Below are positions 11,201-24,838 of a stretch of 64,000 nucleotides of DNA, piece by piece. Both the position numbers and the translations under genes were made by a program. The stretch's first letter is position 1. Every line of letters starts with the position of its first letter. The DNA is from Chrysomallon squamiferum (lineage: Eukaryota; Mollusca; Gastropoda; Neomphalida; Peltospiridae), in contig CM022679.1 in the NCBI GenBank assembly GCA_012295275.1, positions 8,343,169 to 8,407,168 of the forward strand. Direction: 5' to 3'. Under the pieces are notes generated by a model. That model was not told the origin of the DNA, searched no databases, and saw only the letters and a program-made list of their open reading frames with translations.

Positions 11201-13538
11201 ATTACATTTATGTTAACTGACAAAGGGTTTTTTCATACAGTATTGTTTTTGTTAGTAATTTTTGGTTGAACATTGAATACACTTTGTAGTATTAGTAATG
11301 TTAATTAGTAATTAAAACCAGTTCTCTTTATTTTACATTCTGGTACATACATACAGACTGGATGGATGAATATGTTAATATGGGGACATTTAACTTAAAT
11401 TACAAAAACAGTTAAATGTAAATAAGAAATACATTTCTAATGACATTTAGAATTACTGCATATCCTTATTGTTCTTTTTAAAAATTAAATGTATTAAATC
11501 TTTTTTGGTTAAAAGCTGTCATCATTAAATAGTATTTAGGTTAAATAAACATCATCAAAGCTGAATATTTCTCCTACATATCAATACATTGTCATGCAAT
11601 TGTTTATTAAGTTTCTAGTATGGCAGTACTTAAACTCTGAGACAATTCAAAAATTGAGTAATACTTCATTATCTGACAGGTGTGTATATGTTTCATGTGA
11701 AACACCAGACTGAAACTTGTTAGCATCTACATGTTAAAAACATTTTCTTATTCACCAGACTCATTTAGAACCAACATGTTAATTCAAGTTTGAGAAAAAT
11801 CTTAACACTGATTAGCCAGACTTGGCAGGATAGCAGTACTTGAACCATTAAAACCAGTACCAGTATTAATTAGACAGGGTTCAGTCCACAGTGTTTGAGG
11901 TTATTGCTTCAGAGTTGATTGGTTTTACATATTTATGTTGGAAAATACACATATCAGATACACACATTTCACACAAGGTATGGTATTTAGTTTCATTTTG
12001 TTTTACATATATATATATTCAACATTTCAAAGGTCTTTATTACATTAACAGATGCAAGCAGATTAAGGATGCTTGTAAATATAAATATTTAAATATTTCA
12101 TTTATTTATTAGCTGTTATTATTATTTTCATCAGAAAACAAATTATTTTATTTTTATTTAGGCATTATATTGTCTCTGTTTTTCTTCATGTCCTGTCTCT
12201 CTCTCTCTCTCTCTCTCTCGACATGTTGTATAATTCTTAATTTTTTTGAGTGTACCTGTACTAACTCTGTATATAATAACAAACCTTTATGATAAATTTA
12301 CACAATTCACTTAAATGAGACTCACGAATAATGGTTTTATTTAAATAGCTACAAAAGGCACTTTAGTACTGAAACCAGTTTTAATTTACACTGTTGGACA
12401 TTTGTGTGTGTGTCAGCATGTTAAACACCTTTGTAATTATGTCCATGAAGAAGATACATGCCTAAGCATTAATTGAACTCTGTACTTTGTGTGCATTAAT
12501 ATGAAAAAAGTAAACAACAGAACAGTAAATCACTGATAGGAAGACATATATCAGGGTGTGGAGTATTTGACTGGATTACCGACGATATTCTGTCAAGAAC
12601 ATTGGCTGTTTTTGTCATCAAGAGTTCCATGCTTGTTAACAAAATATTGACTCTGCTTGTCAGAGGCAGTTTGGACACAGTGTGCTGTAGTGTAGTAATC
12701 GTTGGAGTTGTTTGTACAGTGGTACCTGTGCTGACATTATTCTCTAAATAACACACAACTGAAAACACTTGGAGTGTCTTGTTTAGAAGTCACGCAAACT
12801 TATATTAGTGCTTGAAGTGATGGACTTTTACTCACTGAACCACATGTGGTTCTGTAGTGGAAATCAGTGTCTATATGCTAGTATATATATGTGTATGTGT
12901 GTTTATATGTATGTATGTATGTGTATGTGTGTTTATGTATGTATGTATGTATGTAATGTATGTAATGTATGTTACGTATGTATGTATGTATGTATGTATG
13001 CATGCATGTATGTCATAGAACTTTTTAAAAAGTTTCTTATATGTATATCTGTATCTGTGTGTATGTATTTATATACATGTAAGTGTTTATAATTTCATAA
13101 TTTAATATATCCAAAAATTACATTCAGATTTATTTTCAGTTTATTCCCTTTTTTCTCTTCTCCTTTTTTTTTTAAAAAAAAAAAAACCTATTTATTATTT
13201 AAAAAAAATTCTTTATTCATTTTTATTACAATTATTATTATTTTATTTATGCTCTTGAGGCATTTGAGTACATGCTGTATATATTTACAATCTTTTAACT
13301 ACAGTAATAAATAACCCACGTGAGCAAGCAAGCAGACTTTCAAATCAGTCTATTCACTTGGAACAGTGTCACTAGAATTTAATAAAAAGCACTTTCTAGA
13401 TTATTTGTGCTGAACAATGAATGTGGATATTATTGCCAGACTATAATGTGACTGGAAATGAGATATATGTACATAACTAATTTACAACATAATTGTCAAG
13501 TGTCAGTTTTGATTTGTTGTACCCATACACAGTAAATA

Positions 13539-13573
<35 letters not shown>

Positions 13574-15568
13574 ACAAATAAACAAACAAACAAACAAACA
13601 AACAAACAAACAAAAATACAAACAAATATTTATAGTTTTTGACAGAGTATATATATATAGTGTTCATGTTGAAAAAAGAGAGGTCCACATAAAAGATCCC
13701 TTGCTGCCGATTGACAAAAACAACTGACAAGCACAAACAGTGGCTTTTGTCTCTTTATCACTGTGCAAAAAAAGCAGCAAATGCTTTTGATAGTCAGATA
13801 ACTTTTAAAAAGTGTCTCGAAGTCATTAACTTCATTTATTCATTGTTCGATTTCGGTAACTTCAAAGAAATTACTAGAACAGATAATTGTGAAATATCAC
13901 CCACTCATTTTCTGACTGTCTTCCAAGTTCAGCTATCTCATTCATTATTCCTCTCTGACTTCAAATAAAGAAGTTAAAAAAAACAACAAAAAACCCCCCT
14001 AGACAACTACAGAATATAAAAAAAAAAAAAACAACAAAAAAAAGACAGAGAAGAAAAATGATAACTAAAACCAATTGCATTGAACTATAATTCTCAAATT
14101 GCACTTCACCTGTGAGGGTACATACACATGTTTAATGGTGGCGTGCAATAAAAAGAGATATCTAATAGCTTCACTTGATCCGAGTGTCACTGACAGGCTG
14201 TAGGTTATAGTCTGAATTACTTTCAGTGCTTCACTTAGCTTTCTGATATGCACTGCTAAATATCCACCTATTTTGTCATTTATCACAACTCCATTCTTTG
14301 TCAGTTTTTTTTTTTTTTTTTTTTTTTCCCTCAGTATATTTTCAAAATTTTGTTTTCTTATATCAGAATGATTCAGATACACAAACATGTTGATGTGAGA
14401 AAACTGGGAAACTAAAAAGAGAGTTTTTGAAATTTTATAATTTTTTTATTAGTTATTTTTGTGTGGCTTTTTGAATACTGGTGAGATTATTCAATACTGA
14501 ATGTTAGTGTGTACGTGAATGAGAGAGTATATACTTCTTATCTGTGATAGATCTTTTAATATTAAAAAAAAACTTGACATACACTGATACAGGTAAAAAT
14601 GAACTGATTTACTGCACTTTCTCCTTTTTTTACTTTAGATAAGAAATATTTACATTACTCTACACATATCAATAACGATATTTAGAAGTTAAGTGCTTTA
14701 ATAATGCCATATTGCGAGACCATTTCAAATCCTCATTAGTCAAACACTTTTTCTACAAGGCTAAACACATTTTGTTTTTGATGGAATAATTATAGACTTT
14801 TCATTATATTTGATTAACAAAAACAGAACAACAGAAACAGATTTATTTATTGACAAACATTTATAAACACACACACACACTATACACACAAACCTTGTGT
14901 TTTTGTACTAGATCAAACTGAAGAATTAAAATGAATAATGGAGGAGCTAGTCTTCTGTTGTGTTCGCCATGCTGCATAAGATCAATATCAGTGGTAACCT
15001 GTCTTGTTAAAATATAAATCTTACATGTTGACACGATTAGTATCTGCTGTCCCAGTACATCCTGACTGTTTAAGTAAATAATGCATTCTTTTAGAATTAA
15101 TAATAAATGAACTTAAACCAACGAAACAAACAAAAAAAACCAACCAACCCAACCAAACAAAAAAACCAACAACAACACAGAATAGTACAGAAACTTAATT
15201 CATCCAGTTAAAATGACATAAAACTATATTAATTAAATAGTTTGACAAGCAGTGCCTCTATAACATTTTTTATGTATTTAATGTATATATATACCTATAT
15301 GTGCTTGTTTGTATTGTACGTATTGTAATCTTGGTGAATGAGCAAAACAGCCCACAGAGTGTTTCTCCTCTTTCTTTACACTGATAACTGAAGCACAGTG
15401 CAGGCTGGATTTACTCTCCATGTAAATCAGTCATTTGAAAATAGGAAATCACTGCTGTCAGTTACATTTTCCCCAGCCTTCTGACTTTACACATAATGAG
15501 TTTGGGGATGGCGTTGCATCCTTGTTCGATTTTTTTCCCTTCCCTATCTCTTTATCCCATTAAGTTTC

Positions 15569-15599
<31 letters not shown>

Positions 15600-15792
15600 C
15601 CCCAAACATTTGCAGAAATGTGAAACTTTCTTTTTAAAAGATTTGTTTCTTTTCTTCTGCTACATTTTTGACATTTTTATATTTATCACGACAGTTTTTA
15701 TTGGAGCTTACTTGGTTTGGTTTTGCTTTGTTGTAGAAATATAAGTCTGTGTTCAAGTAAGTACATGAATCTATGTTCATAACAGACACACA

Positions 15793-15832
<40 letters not shown>

Positions 15833-16624
15833 GGGTGGCCTAAAAGTTACTTTACTGTAATACAATATTAACACAGTATCATGAAAAATAAAATAAGAAG
15901 AATTAAAATAAAACAGAAAGAAAAAGAAAAATAATAAAATAGCACATGAAATCTATCAAAAAAACATCCTATTTTTTCAACTGAAATATCACTGTTTATA
16001 AAATAAGTTTTATAGTAACATCTGGGCCACTGTGTGTGTGTCTGGAGTGTTTGTGTGAATAAATGAATGAATCTTTAATGACACCCCAGGACTAAATATA
16101 TATCTGCCACTGGGTGTCAATATAACAAAACGGTGAATATTTTCTATACAAAAATTCAAAATTAGTCATGAATACGTGTGCATGCATGTATACTAACAGT
16201 GATACTTAGAGGGACAAGTGTCCTTGAGCTCATTCATCAAAGTGATATAAAACAACATTAGACTCAGTCTTACACTGAGCTTGTTCAGTTTTCTCAAACT
16301 GTTTGTCTGTTAGAGGTATTCCATTGCTTTGCACACAAAAATTGCACATTAAAAAAATGTTCCAGTTTAAAATCAAAACATTTAAAAACTGAATTCCCTA
16401 AAAAGTAATACATGACACTGTCTGATATTTTATGTCCAAGATATGATATAAATATTAGTTTTTTCATAACCAAATGTCATTTATCAATACCTTTATGCAA
16501 TAGATATCCTGTTTTTTGTTGTTTTTTTTGAAGAAATTATGACTGGTGAAAAATATCTGTTGGTGTCATAAATAAAATTTATGTGAAAAATAAATAAAAC
16601 ATTTTTTTAATAATTTTTGTTTTG

Positions 16625-16655
<31 letters not shown>

Positions 16656-17503
16656 TTCTATATTTAAGATATATCTGTTTAAAATATAAAATAAATAATA
16701 AAATGGCTCATAGTAAAACTATACTCTATTTAACATTATTATTTGTTATTTTTATTTTATTATTATATTATTATTATTATTATTATTATTATTAAATATA
16801 TATATATATATCTATATATTAAATGTTGACTGAATTTTAGTAATCATATTTGATAGCCCTTTGTTTTGAATTAGGAACATTATGATTGGTGTTACATTCA
16901 TTCTGTATCTCCACATTCGAATTCACGCTACTTAACATAGAATATCTTGTTGATATTTTGTTTACAGATTACAATCATTTATACACGATATCACAGCTTT
17001 ATTCAATTTCATATCCTGACATAATTCTTTTTCTTCTTTCTGTCACCGCAAGATTAAAGGTGCTTAAGGTTTCAGCTCGTATTACCTATAGTGTATCGTA
17101 TTGTTATTTAACACCTGGCAAATGGCAGGTTGCTTCGAGTCGTTAATCTTTAATCCATCAATCACCTGGCTGGGTCATGTTCTGAATATTATGAGCACAA
17201 AGTGTTGGCCTGACACCACTGGGTGCCTCACATTGTGGTCGTCTTCGGGTAAAGCTCCGTGTTATAGTCACAGCTCAATTAGGCACAACTGGCGATCCTC
17301 GTTTGTGTAGCAAATTGTATAAAAAGTTATTAAACAAATTGTCCTTAAATTTTGGAAGGTAACAAAGTTTATACAGTATATATATATTTGATTTTTTTAA
17401 TCATACAGGAATCCATACTTCATCCTTATTTCTGTTATTTCATTTTTTTAATTTACAAATACCTCTGTCTTTGACGATTTCTTCTTTTTTCTTTTTCTCT
17501 TGC

Positions 17504-17576
<73 letters not shown>

Positions 17577-19023
17577 ACACATCAAAGAACAAGTTGTTAA
17601 CATTTGGTCTATACTAAGCTCTGCCGTGTAACAAAACTAGATAGAAAGGTAATTAGTGTTTTCAGATGTATCTCATGGTGGTCTGCTTGTATGACTTTCT
17701 AGATTTGTAGTAACTGTGTGTACAGAATTCCACTTCCTTGCCTTAATGCTTGAAATCTGTCATAACACTGGAAATAGTTCAGTTTAATTATTTCAGATGA
17801 GTATACAAACTAGCTGATAATTTCTACTCGAGAAAATCCAAAACTCATTTTCTGTGGAATGTATAATAAAGTGAAAGAAATGTTTCTGTTAAAGTGTATT
17901 TAGGCTATGTCTGTAAGTATGTACTTAAGATTAAAATTGTTTGTTATGCATTTTTAAAAATAATTTTTGGTTACAGTATTAGTTAATTATTGTGTGTTAA
18001 GTGTACTGTTAAAGATATAGAGAAATAATAATAATTGAAAAATAGCACATGTGAGTTACATTTTTTTTTCTTGTATAATATGTGAATTTACACTATTACT
18101 ATTAGAGTCACCTAAAATATATTTTAAAAATAAACTTAATTTAACACAGTTTAAAGTGAACTTTGTAAATTTTTTATTTAAAATTGTTTTACTCATAATG
18201 TGAATGAACATTACTATAATTTGTCATAATTTAGTTGAGATAAAATGAATACTGTAATAATTAATTTAATTATGTTTGAAAAGTGTTCGCAGGTAATGTG
18301 AATGAACATTAAAATGATTTATTTTAAATGTAATTACCGGTAATACGAATGCACATTATTATAATTTATTTTGAAACTAATTACAGCTGATGTAATTAAA
18401 TGCTGTAAACATCTTAGCTAATGTGATTAAACACTAATATCTGATAACAGGTGATATAAATAAACATACAACTCTAATTAAAGGTGATATAATTTAAACA
18501 AATATATCCAATTATAGGTGATGTGACTAAACATTAATACCTCGTTACAGGTAATATAAACAAACATACATCTTATTACAGGTGATAAAAATAAACATAA
18601 TATACATAATTACAGGTGTTATAAATAAACATAATATACATAATTACAGGTGATATAAATAAACATAATATACATAATTACAGGTGACGTGAATGGGATA
18701 GAGATGCAGGTGATACCTCAGACTCAGTTTATACCTCTCCCCGATGCTCTCTGTCTCATCATCATGGATCTCAACAACCAGCGCGTCGTTGCCACCCTCG
18801 ACACCATCTTTGAGAAACTGCAGCAGTGGTACGGCGGCATGACGATGCCAGACAACCAGCTCATCTTCAACACCCTCAGTCACCTGGTACAGGAACGGAA
18901 AATATTCCACACAGGTACTTCACTATTTCTTTAGAAGTTTTGTTTGACAGTCTATATGCTGTAAATATCATACTAAAATAAAACAGAAATTATTTCATAC
19001 TGGTACGTTTATTTTGAGTTAGA

Positions 19024-19054
<31 letters not shown>

Positions 19055-20059
19055 TACCTGTATGGTTATATATGAAAATAAAGCATAACAATTATTTCAT
19101 TATTTTTATTTTTATCTTTATCTTTATCTTTATCTTTATCTTTATCTTTATCTTTATCTTTATCTTTATCTTTATCTTTATTTTTATTTTTTTTTTTTTT
19201 TTTTTTTTTGTTTTTTTTTTAAATTAAAATAGAGAATATAAAAATTTTTTTGAATTATTAATTTTAAATTTGTTTTTTTTTAAATATTTATTTATGTACA
19301 TAATTATTTCATTGAAATTAAAAAAAAAATGTACATACATATGTATTAAAATAAAAAAAAAAAATTTTAGTTAGGTCCATAACAATTTTTTCCCGTTTCT
19401 AACAAAAACATACACGCTGAAATACAACAGAATACATTCCTTTGATATGAAATTATTTCACTGATATTTCTTATAACAATCACACACCCACATATACAGT
19501 ATGAATACCCATATTTAATTTCTAGTTATTTGTATTTTAAAACTGCTAGTTTTTTTCTTACTTAAGAAATGACAGTTTTCTTTCACTAATCACCATTTGA
19601 TAATATTTTTATTAAAATTCGTGTACACCAAGCTGTATTCTTACAGTGGCATACAGTATGCTTGATGCTGGTATGGTTTACGTGGGTTTTAGCTATATTT
19701 GGAAGTACCTGTAGATAGGGTTTCAAGTTGTGAACATGTATAAGGTAGAATTACATCATTTTATTTGTTTCCTAAGCATCTGTGGTTTTCAGCATCTGCA
19801 TGGGGTCCCAAAACCACACACCTACAGATATGGTGGTCCCACTATATTTCGTTTCAAGCTATTTCTGGGCGGTAGATGTCATAACACACAGGCTGTTATT
19901 TCACTACTTGGATTTCAGCTATCTGTCCATGTAAGCATTAATATCTGTCTCAATTTACAGGTCTTTGCTGTCAACACCTGTGTTATTTTTAAACAAAATA
20001 TATATATATATTTTTTTCTTCATCTTATTAAAGATGAATTATTATTTCCTTCACAACAA

Positions 20060-20107
<48 letters not shown>

Positions 20108-20745
20108 CTTCTGTTTAATGACAAATTGATTCCTACAGGAAAACATTTATTCAAACATTAGTTTCTGGCCAGTGCACACACAGTTTCCTAATTTATACAC
20201 CAATAACCAGTCTGATCAATGTGCATCGCGCACAGCCGAGCTAAACCCATGCACAAAAGGTATTACAGCTTCTAATCACATCCTCACCAGCGGTAATTGA
20301 CATTTCAGTGATTTTTTTTTGCCAGGCCCTCTTTCTCCCCCTCTTTGATTTACTCAACGGTGACAATGCAATGCATATGCCTGGCTACATGGCCTGAGGC
20401 CAAAAGCCCAAAGGTTAATAATACCCAGGTTATCCAATTGATGGCATTACAATATGTTGTGTTAAGCTGGGTTATCGGACACGGCTATCATAGCCAGCAG
20501 TGATTAATGTATCATGGTGGGGATGTGGACGAATCAGTGATTCACAACATGTAACAGAATAAACCTTCTGTTGAGCAAATCAGGCATAATAATCAGACAG
20601 TGCCGTTATTGTTTCGTTTCACTAAGTGTTTGTTGTAACTGTCGTTATTGTTCTTGTTGTTGTTAAATTAGTCTCATCTACAGCCTCTTTACTGTTATTA
20701 ATATTATTATTACTACTGCTGCTATTACTGCTACTATTATTATTA

Positions 20746-20803
<58 letters not shown>

Positions 20804-22262
20804 CATTAAATTACTTTCATGATTATAATTATCAATACTGATATTATTGTTGTTTTTCTTTATTTTTTATTACTGATTTTTAAAAATATTATTATTATTA
20901 TTATTATTATTATTTATTTCCTTGTTAATTTTTTTTTTTTTTATGATTACAAGTGTTACTTGGAATTCATAAATCATCTAAAAAAAAAATCATAAATAGA
21001 AATGGGTAGCAATACAGTGGTTAGAGCACTGGCCTGAGGCATGATGGGACACAGAATTAATCTTCTTTACTCATACCTTTTGGGCTTTTTTCCCAATCCA
21101 CACTAATGCTCTTTGGCAGGTTTATCAGAAGCTATGGCATGTTCTTTTTTTCTAAAAAGATACATAAGCATTTGAAAGATTTATTGTTTTTTGATGACAG
21201 AAGTAATTCACGGAATGATTTCATGGCACTGACTTCACATAAAAAAAGGTAGAAAAACTGTCACTTAATAAGCACGGTTAACATTCTTGACATTAAAATT
21301 CTTGGAAACGTTTCAAAACACTAACTCATCTGACAAAAGCATTAAGAAATTTATAAACTCAATACAAAATTTCCATTAACTTCTTCATTTTCTTCTTCTA
21401 ATCTCAAAAATACGGAACCAGACTGGTCATAAAAGGTCCTTGAGTTGTGTCCAGACAAACATCTGTTGTTCAGCAGTTCAAAAGCAAGATGAAAAGGAAT
21501 GAAATACAATAAAAGTATTAATCTGGTTTTGTTCGAATTCAGTTAGAGCCTGGCCCAGCTGTGTTGAACGTTGACCATTACTGAGTTGATCTTCCAGTCA
21601 ATTGACTAAAACTGAAATCACTCATATAAATCCTGATTGGACTCTGGGGTGCACTAAAATAAATCCTGTGCATTGAATGTACACCAAAGTGACTTGTTTC
21701 CAAGGCCAGTACGACTGTAGTGTTTAATGTGTCCATTGACGAGACATTTATTTTAGTGATTGGTGGATGGCAATCAGATTTTTAAAAAATAAATTGATTT
21801 GTATTTATTTATTCATACCTTTTCTTGTAATAAAGAAGGAAATAATGATAATAAATTTTATGGATATATATTTATAAATTGTACAGAAAGCTTTTAGATG
21901 ACCAACTGCATAGAGATATTTTAATTTTTTTTTTTAATAAATGAAAGTACTTATATGACAAAAGTATATTACATAATTTTTTAGATGCCAAAAAAAAAAT
22001 AAAAACAAATATTTACAAATTTGGTTATACTTCCAAAACTGTATTTAAATAACAAAATTTTTTTTTTTCTTTTTTTTAAAAATAATTGATTAATCTTTAA
22101 ATGGAAGTTGATAACTTAGTTTTATTTTTGCCAAAGTTTACAAAATCTCATTATATATAGATACAAAATTTATCAGAATTTTTTAAAAAAAAAAAAACAA
22201 GAACAAAAAAACAAACCAAAAAAAACAACAACAGAAAACAACAACAACCTTTAAGATAATAG

Positions 22263-22300
<38 letters not shown>

Positions 22301-24795
22301 GCTTTTTTGAACAGTTTTTAATTTTTTTTTTTTTCACAATCCAGTTACCCCATCCATCAAGAAATCTTGTTCTTAAACCTAATGACGTGATTACAACTAA
22401 TTAATGATGGACAAGGCTCAATATTTATGGCCCCTGGTAGCAACAAAGTGTAAATTTATCCCCAGTAAGCGTAATTAGGGTTTGGCATGGGCTGGAGGTA
22501 CACGGTGACAGCATGTGATTGGAAATGACAATGAGGCTGTAGCAGTTAAGCTAGCATAACTACTTAAAAATGAAGACAAATTGCCTTTGTGTGCAAGACA
22601 GTGTGAAAACATACCAATAAATAAAAGTCCTGTCCTTTGACCTTTGTTCATTGCTCTATGATGATGACGGGAATGGAGTGTACAGTTGAGAAAATAAATT
22701 TATATTAATAATAATGATGATGATGATAATAATAATAATAATACTAATAATAATATATTATAATAATAAAATATAACCTACAAAAGCAGAAAAATAAAAT
22801 AAACATTTCTTCTTTTTTTTTAAATTTAAAAAGTAGTAGTAGTAAAATAAATAAATAATAATTTATAAAATGATAGTGAAATAATAATAATAATAACAAT
22901 ATTAAATATGTTAGTAATTTTTAAATTTTTATATTTTTACTTTTTTTTTTTAATATAAATATATCTTAATTAGGATGAACTATTAAAATATTTTCTTAAG
23001 GTACAACTTTCATTATTTTTCCTAAACATTTGTTTTGTTTTATTACTTTTTAACCATTCTGTTTATTTTATACTATTTTTTGACATGATTTGATTTGTGC
23101 TCACAAAATACACTTTTGTAACAAAAGTTGGCTGTCTGTGTCTGTACATACATGTTTGTGGGTGCATGGGAGTGGGCATGTGTGTGATCGTTTGGGTGCA
23201 TGCTTGTGTGTGTGTGTGCGTGCATGCACGCTTTGGTAGTAAGCTCAATCCCAATACAAAATTCTTAAACCGAGTTAACATTTAATGTCTATAAAAATTT
23301 GAAGAATGTGTTGGGTGAAATTATTTTTACAATGTAAAACATTAAACCACCCAAAAATCTCTGAACGGCAGTAACAAGGTAATACATTGTTTTAAAGCTG
23401 AATGAAGATAATAACAATGTAATATATTATCTGTATTATTATTTTTAATAGTCTTTTTTTTTTTTTTTTTTTTTTTATACTTTTTTCTCTCATTTAATAA
23501 ATTTGAAAGATTCGTTAAGATTGCCATGTTTTATTTTTAGATATTATTTCACAAAATAAATTGAGATTTATATTCTTTTATATTAAGCCTTAATGTGAAG
23601 TTTTATAAAAAAAAAACACACACACACACACCAGAAAACAGCATTTGAATAAGATTATAAATCATTGCCAAATAGCAAATTAAAAAAAAAAAAAAAAAAA
23701 TGAAGAAGAAGAAGAAGAAAGTAAATTTCTTCTGACACTGCCTAAAAGAATTTAGAATTTTTTTTAATTTTTTCTACTGATATTCCAAGTAAATTGTTTG
23801 GAGGATTAGTCACCCATCATTTGGCTTTGTTCAGAAGACTCACTTGCCTCTGGAGGAAGCCATTTTATTGCATTTTGACAAACTGCTCACTGCCCCTGCT
23901 TTCTGCAGCATATTTCTTTTTCTTTACAACTCCCATCTTGTGATTTTATTACCCAAGCTCTTGAAAGAAAAAAAAAAAAGATAGAAGAAAAAAAATGATC
24001 TGCGCAATCACAGTAATGGAACTCCATGTCTCCACCACAAATTGTATATTACAGTCTTTTTTTTGTCAACGAGTTTAGCCGGATTTTTCTTTATCTTTTT
24101 TTTTTTTTTTTCCTCTCTCTCTTTCTTCTTCTTCTTCTCTTGTTTATGGACAGACTTTTCATATTGTAATTTTCTTAAACTCATTTTGATGGTCTTTTTC
24201 GGTCAGGCTGTTTTCAATAAAACGATTTTAACATGAAAAAGATATAAAAGCAGGCGATTGCTTTACGATATTCATCCATTTTTTATTTCTATTTTTTTTT
24301 ATAACTAGACCCAAAATGAAAAATAGAAATTGCTGATTATGATAATCATTATTATTATTATTATTTTTTAGCATAATGTTAGTGATCATTTGTTCATGCA
24401 TCATAACTGGTTTTTTGAAAACCCCCACTTAAAAATCTCCCCACACACACACACACAAAAAAAAAAAAAAACACAACAAAAAACGTGACAGTGATGAAAG
24501 GGAGTGTTTAAACAGTGCGACACATTTTCTGTTAATGAACTAATTCATCAGTTGTTCTCACATCTGAAATGCTGTGGCGACTTTATTGCTGCTGACTCAG
24601 GTGTGATGACGACTTGCATGCAGTGGCAGCAGTAATTGACATAAAATTGCCATTATCCTCGGAAATTGTCCATTTGGCTTGTTAAAGCCGTCATAAAACC
24701 CAGAAATCAGCCACGCTGTGGATTTGGTCCTCGTGTATGAAGTCAGCGATGGCAGTGGAGAATCTGGCTTGAAGCCAGTTTCATTACTAAATGGA

Positions 24796-24838
<43 letters not shown>

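Larger units (their letters stand above)
8214..18683 (+). other. STOX intron 1 (10.5 kb)
   Basis: No exon recognised. It holds simple repeats (12196-12220 CT, 12893-13012 TATG, 13538-13614 AAAT/AAAC, 15784-15831 CA, 16627-16655 GT, 17507-17575 TC), two decayed SINE pieces (about 13676-13830 and 16057-16135), homopolymers, high-complexity stretches near 10.1-10.9 kb and 17.06-17.31 kb, and the acceptor minisatellite at 18190-18683. Confidence 0.8.

Noticed and set aside
21001-21075. tRNA gene
   Set aside because: The A-box-like part is tRNA-like, but there is no intact B box, anticodon arm or acceptor stem; it fits a worn SINE better.
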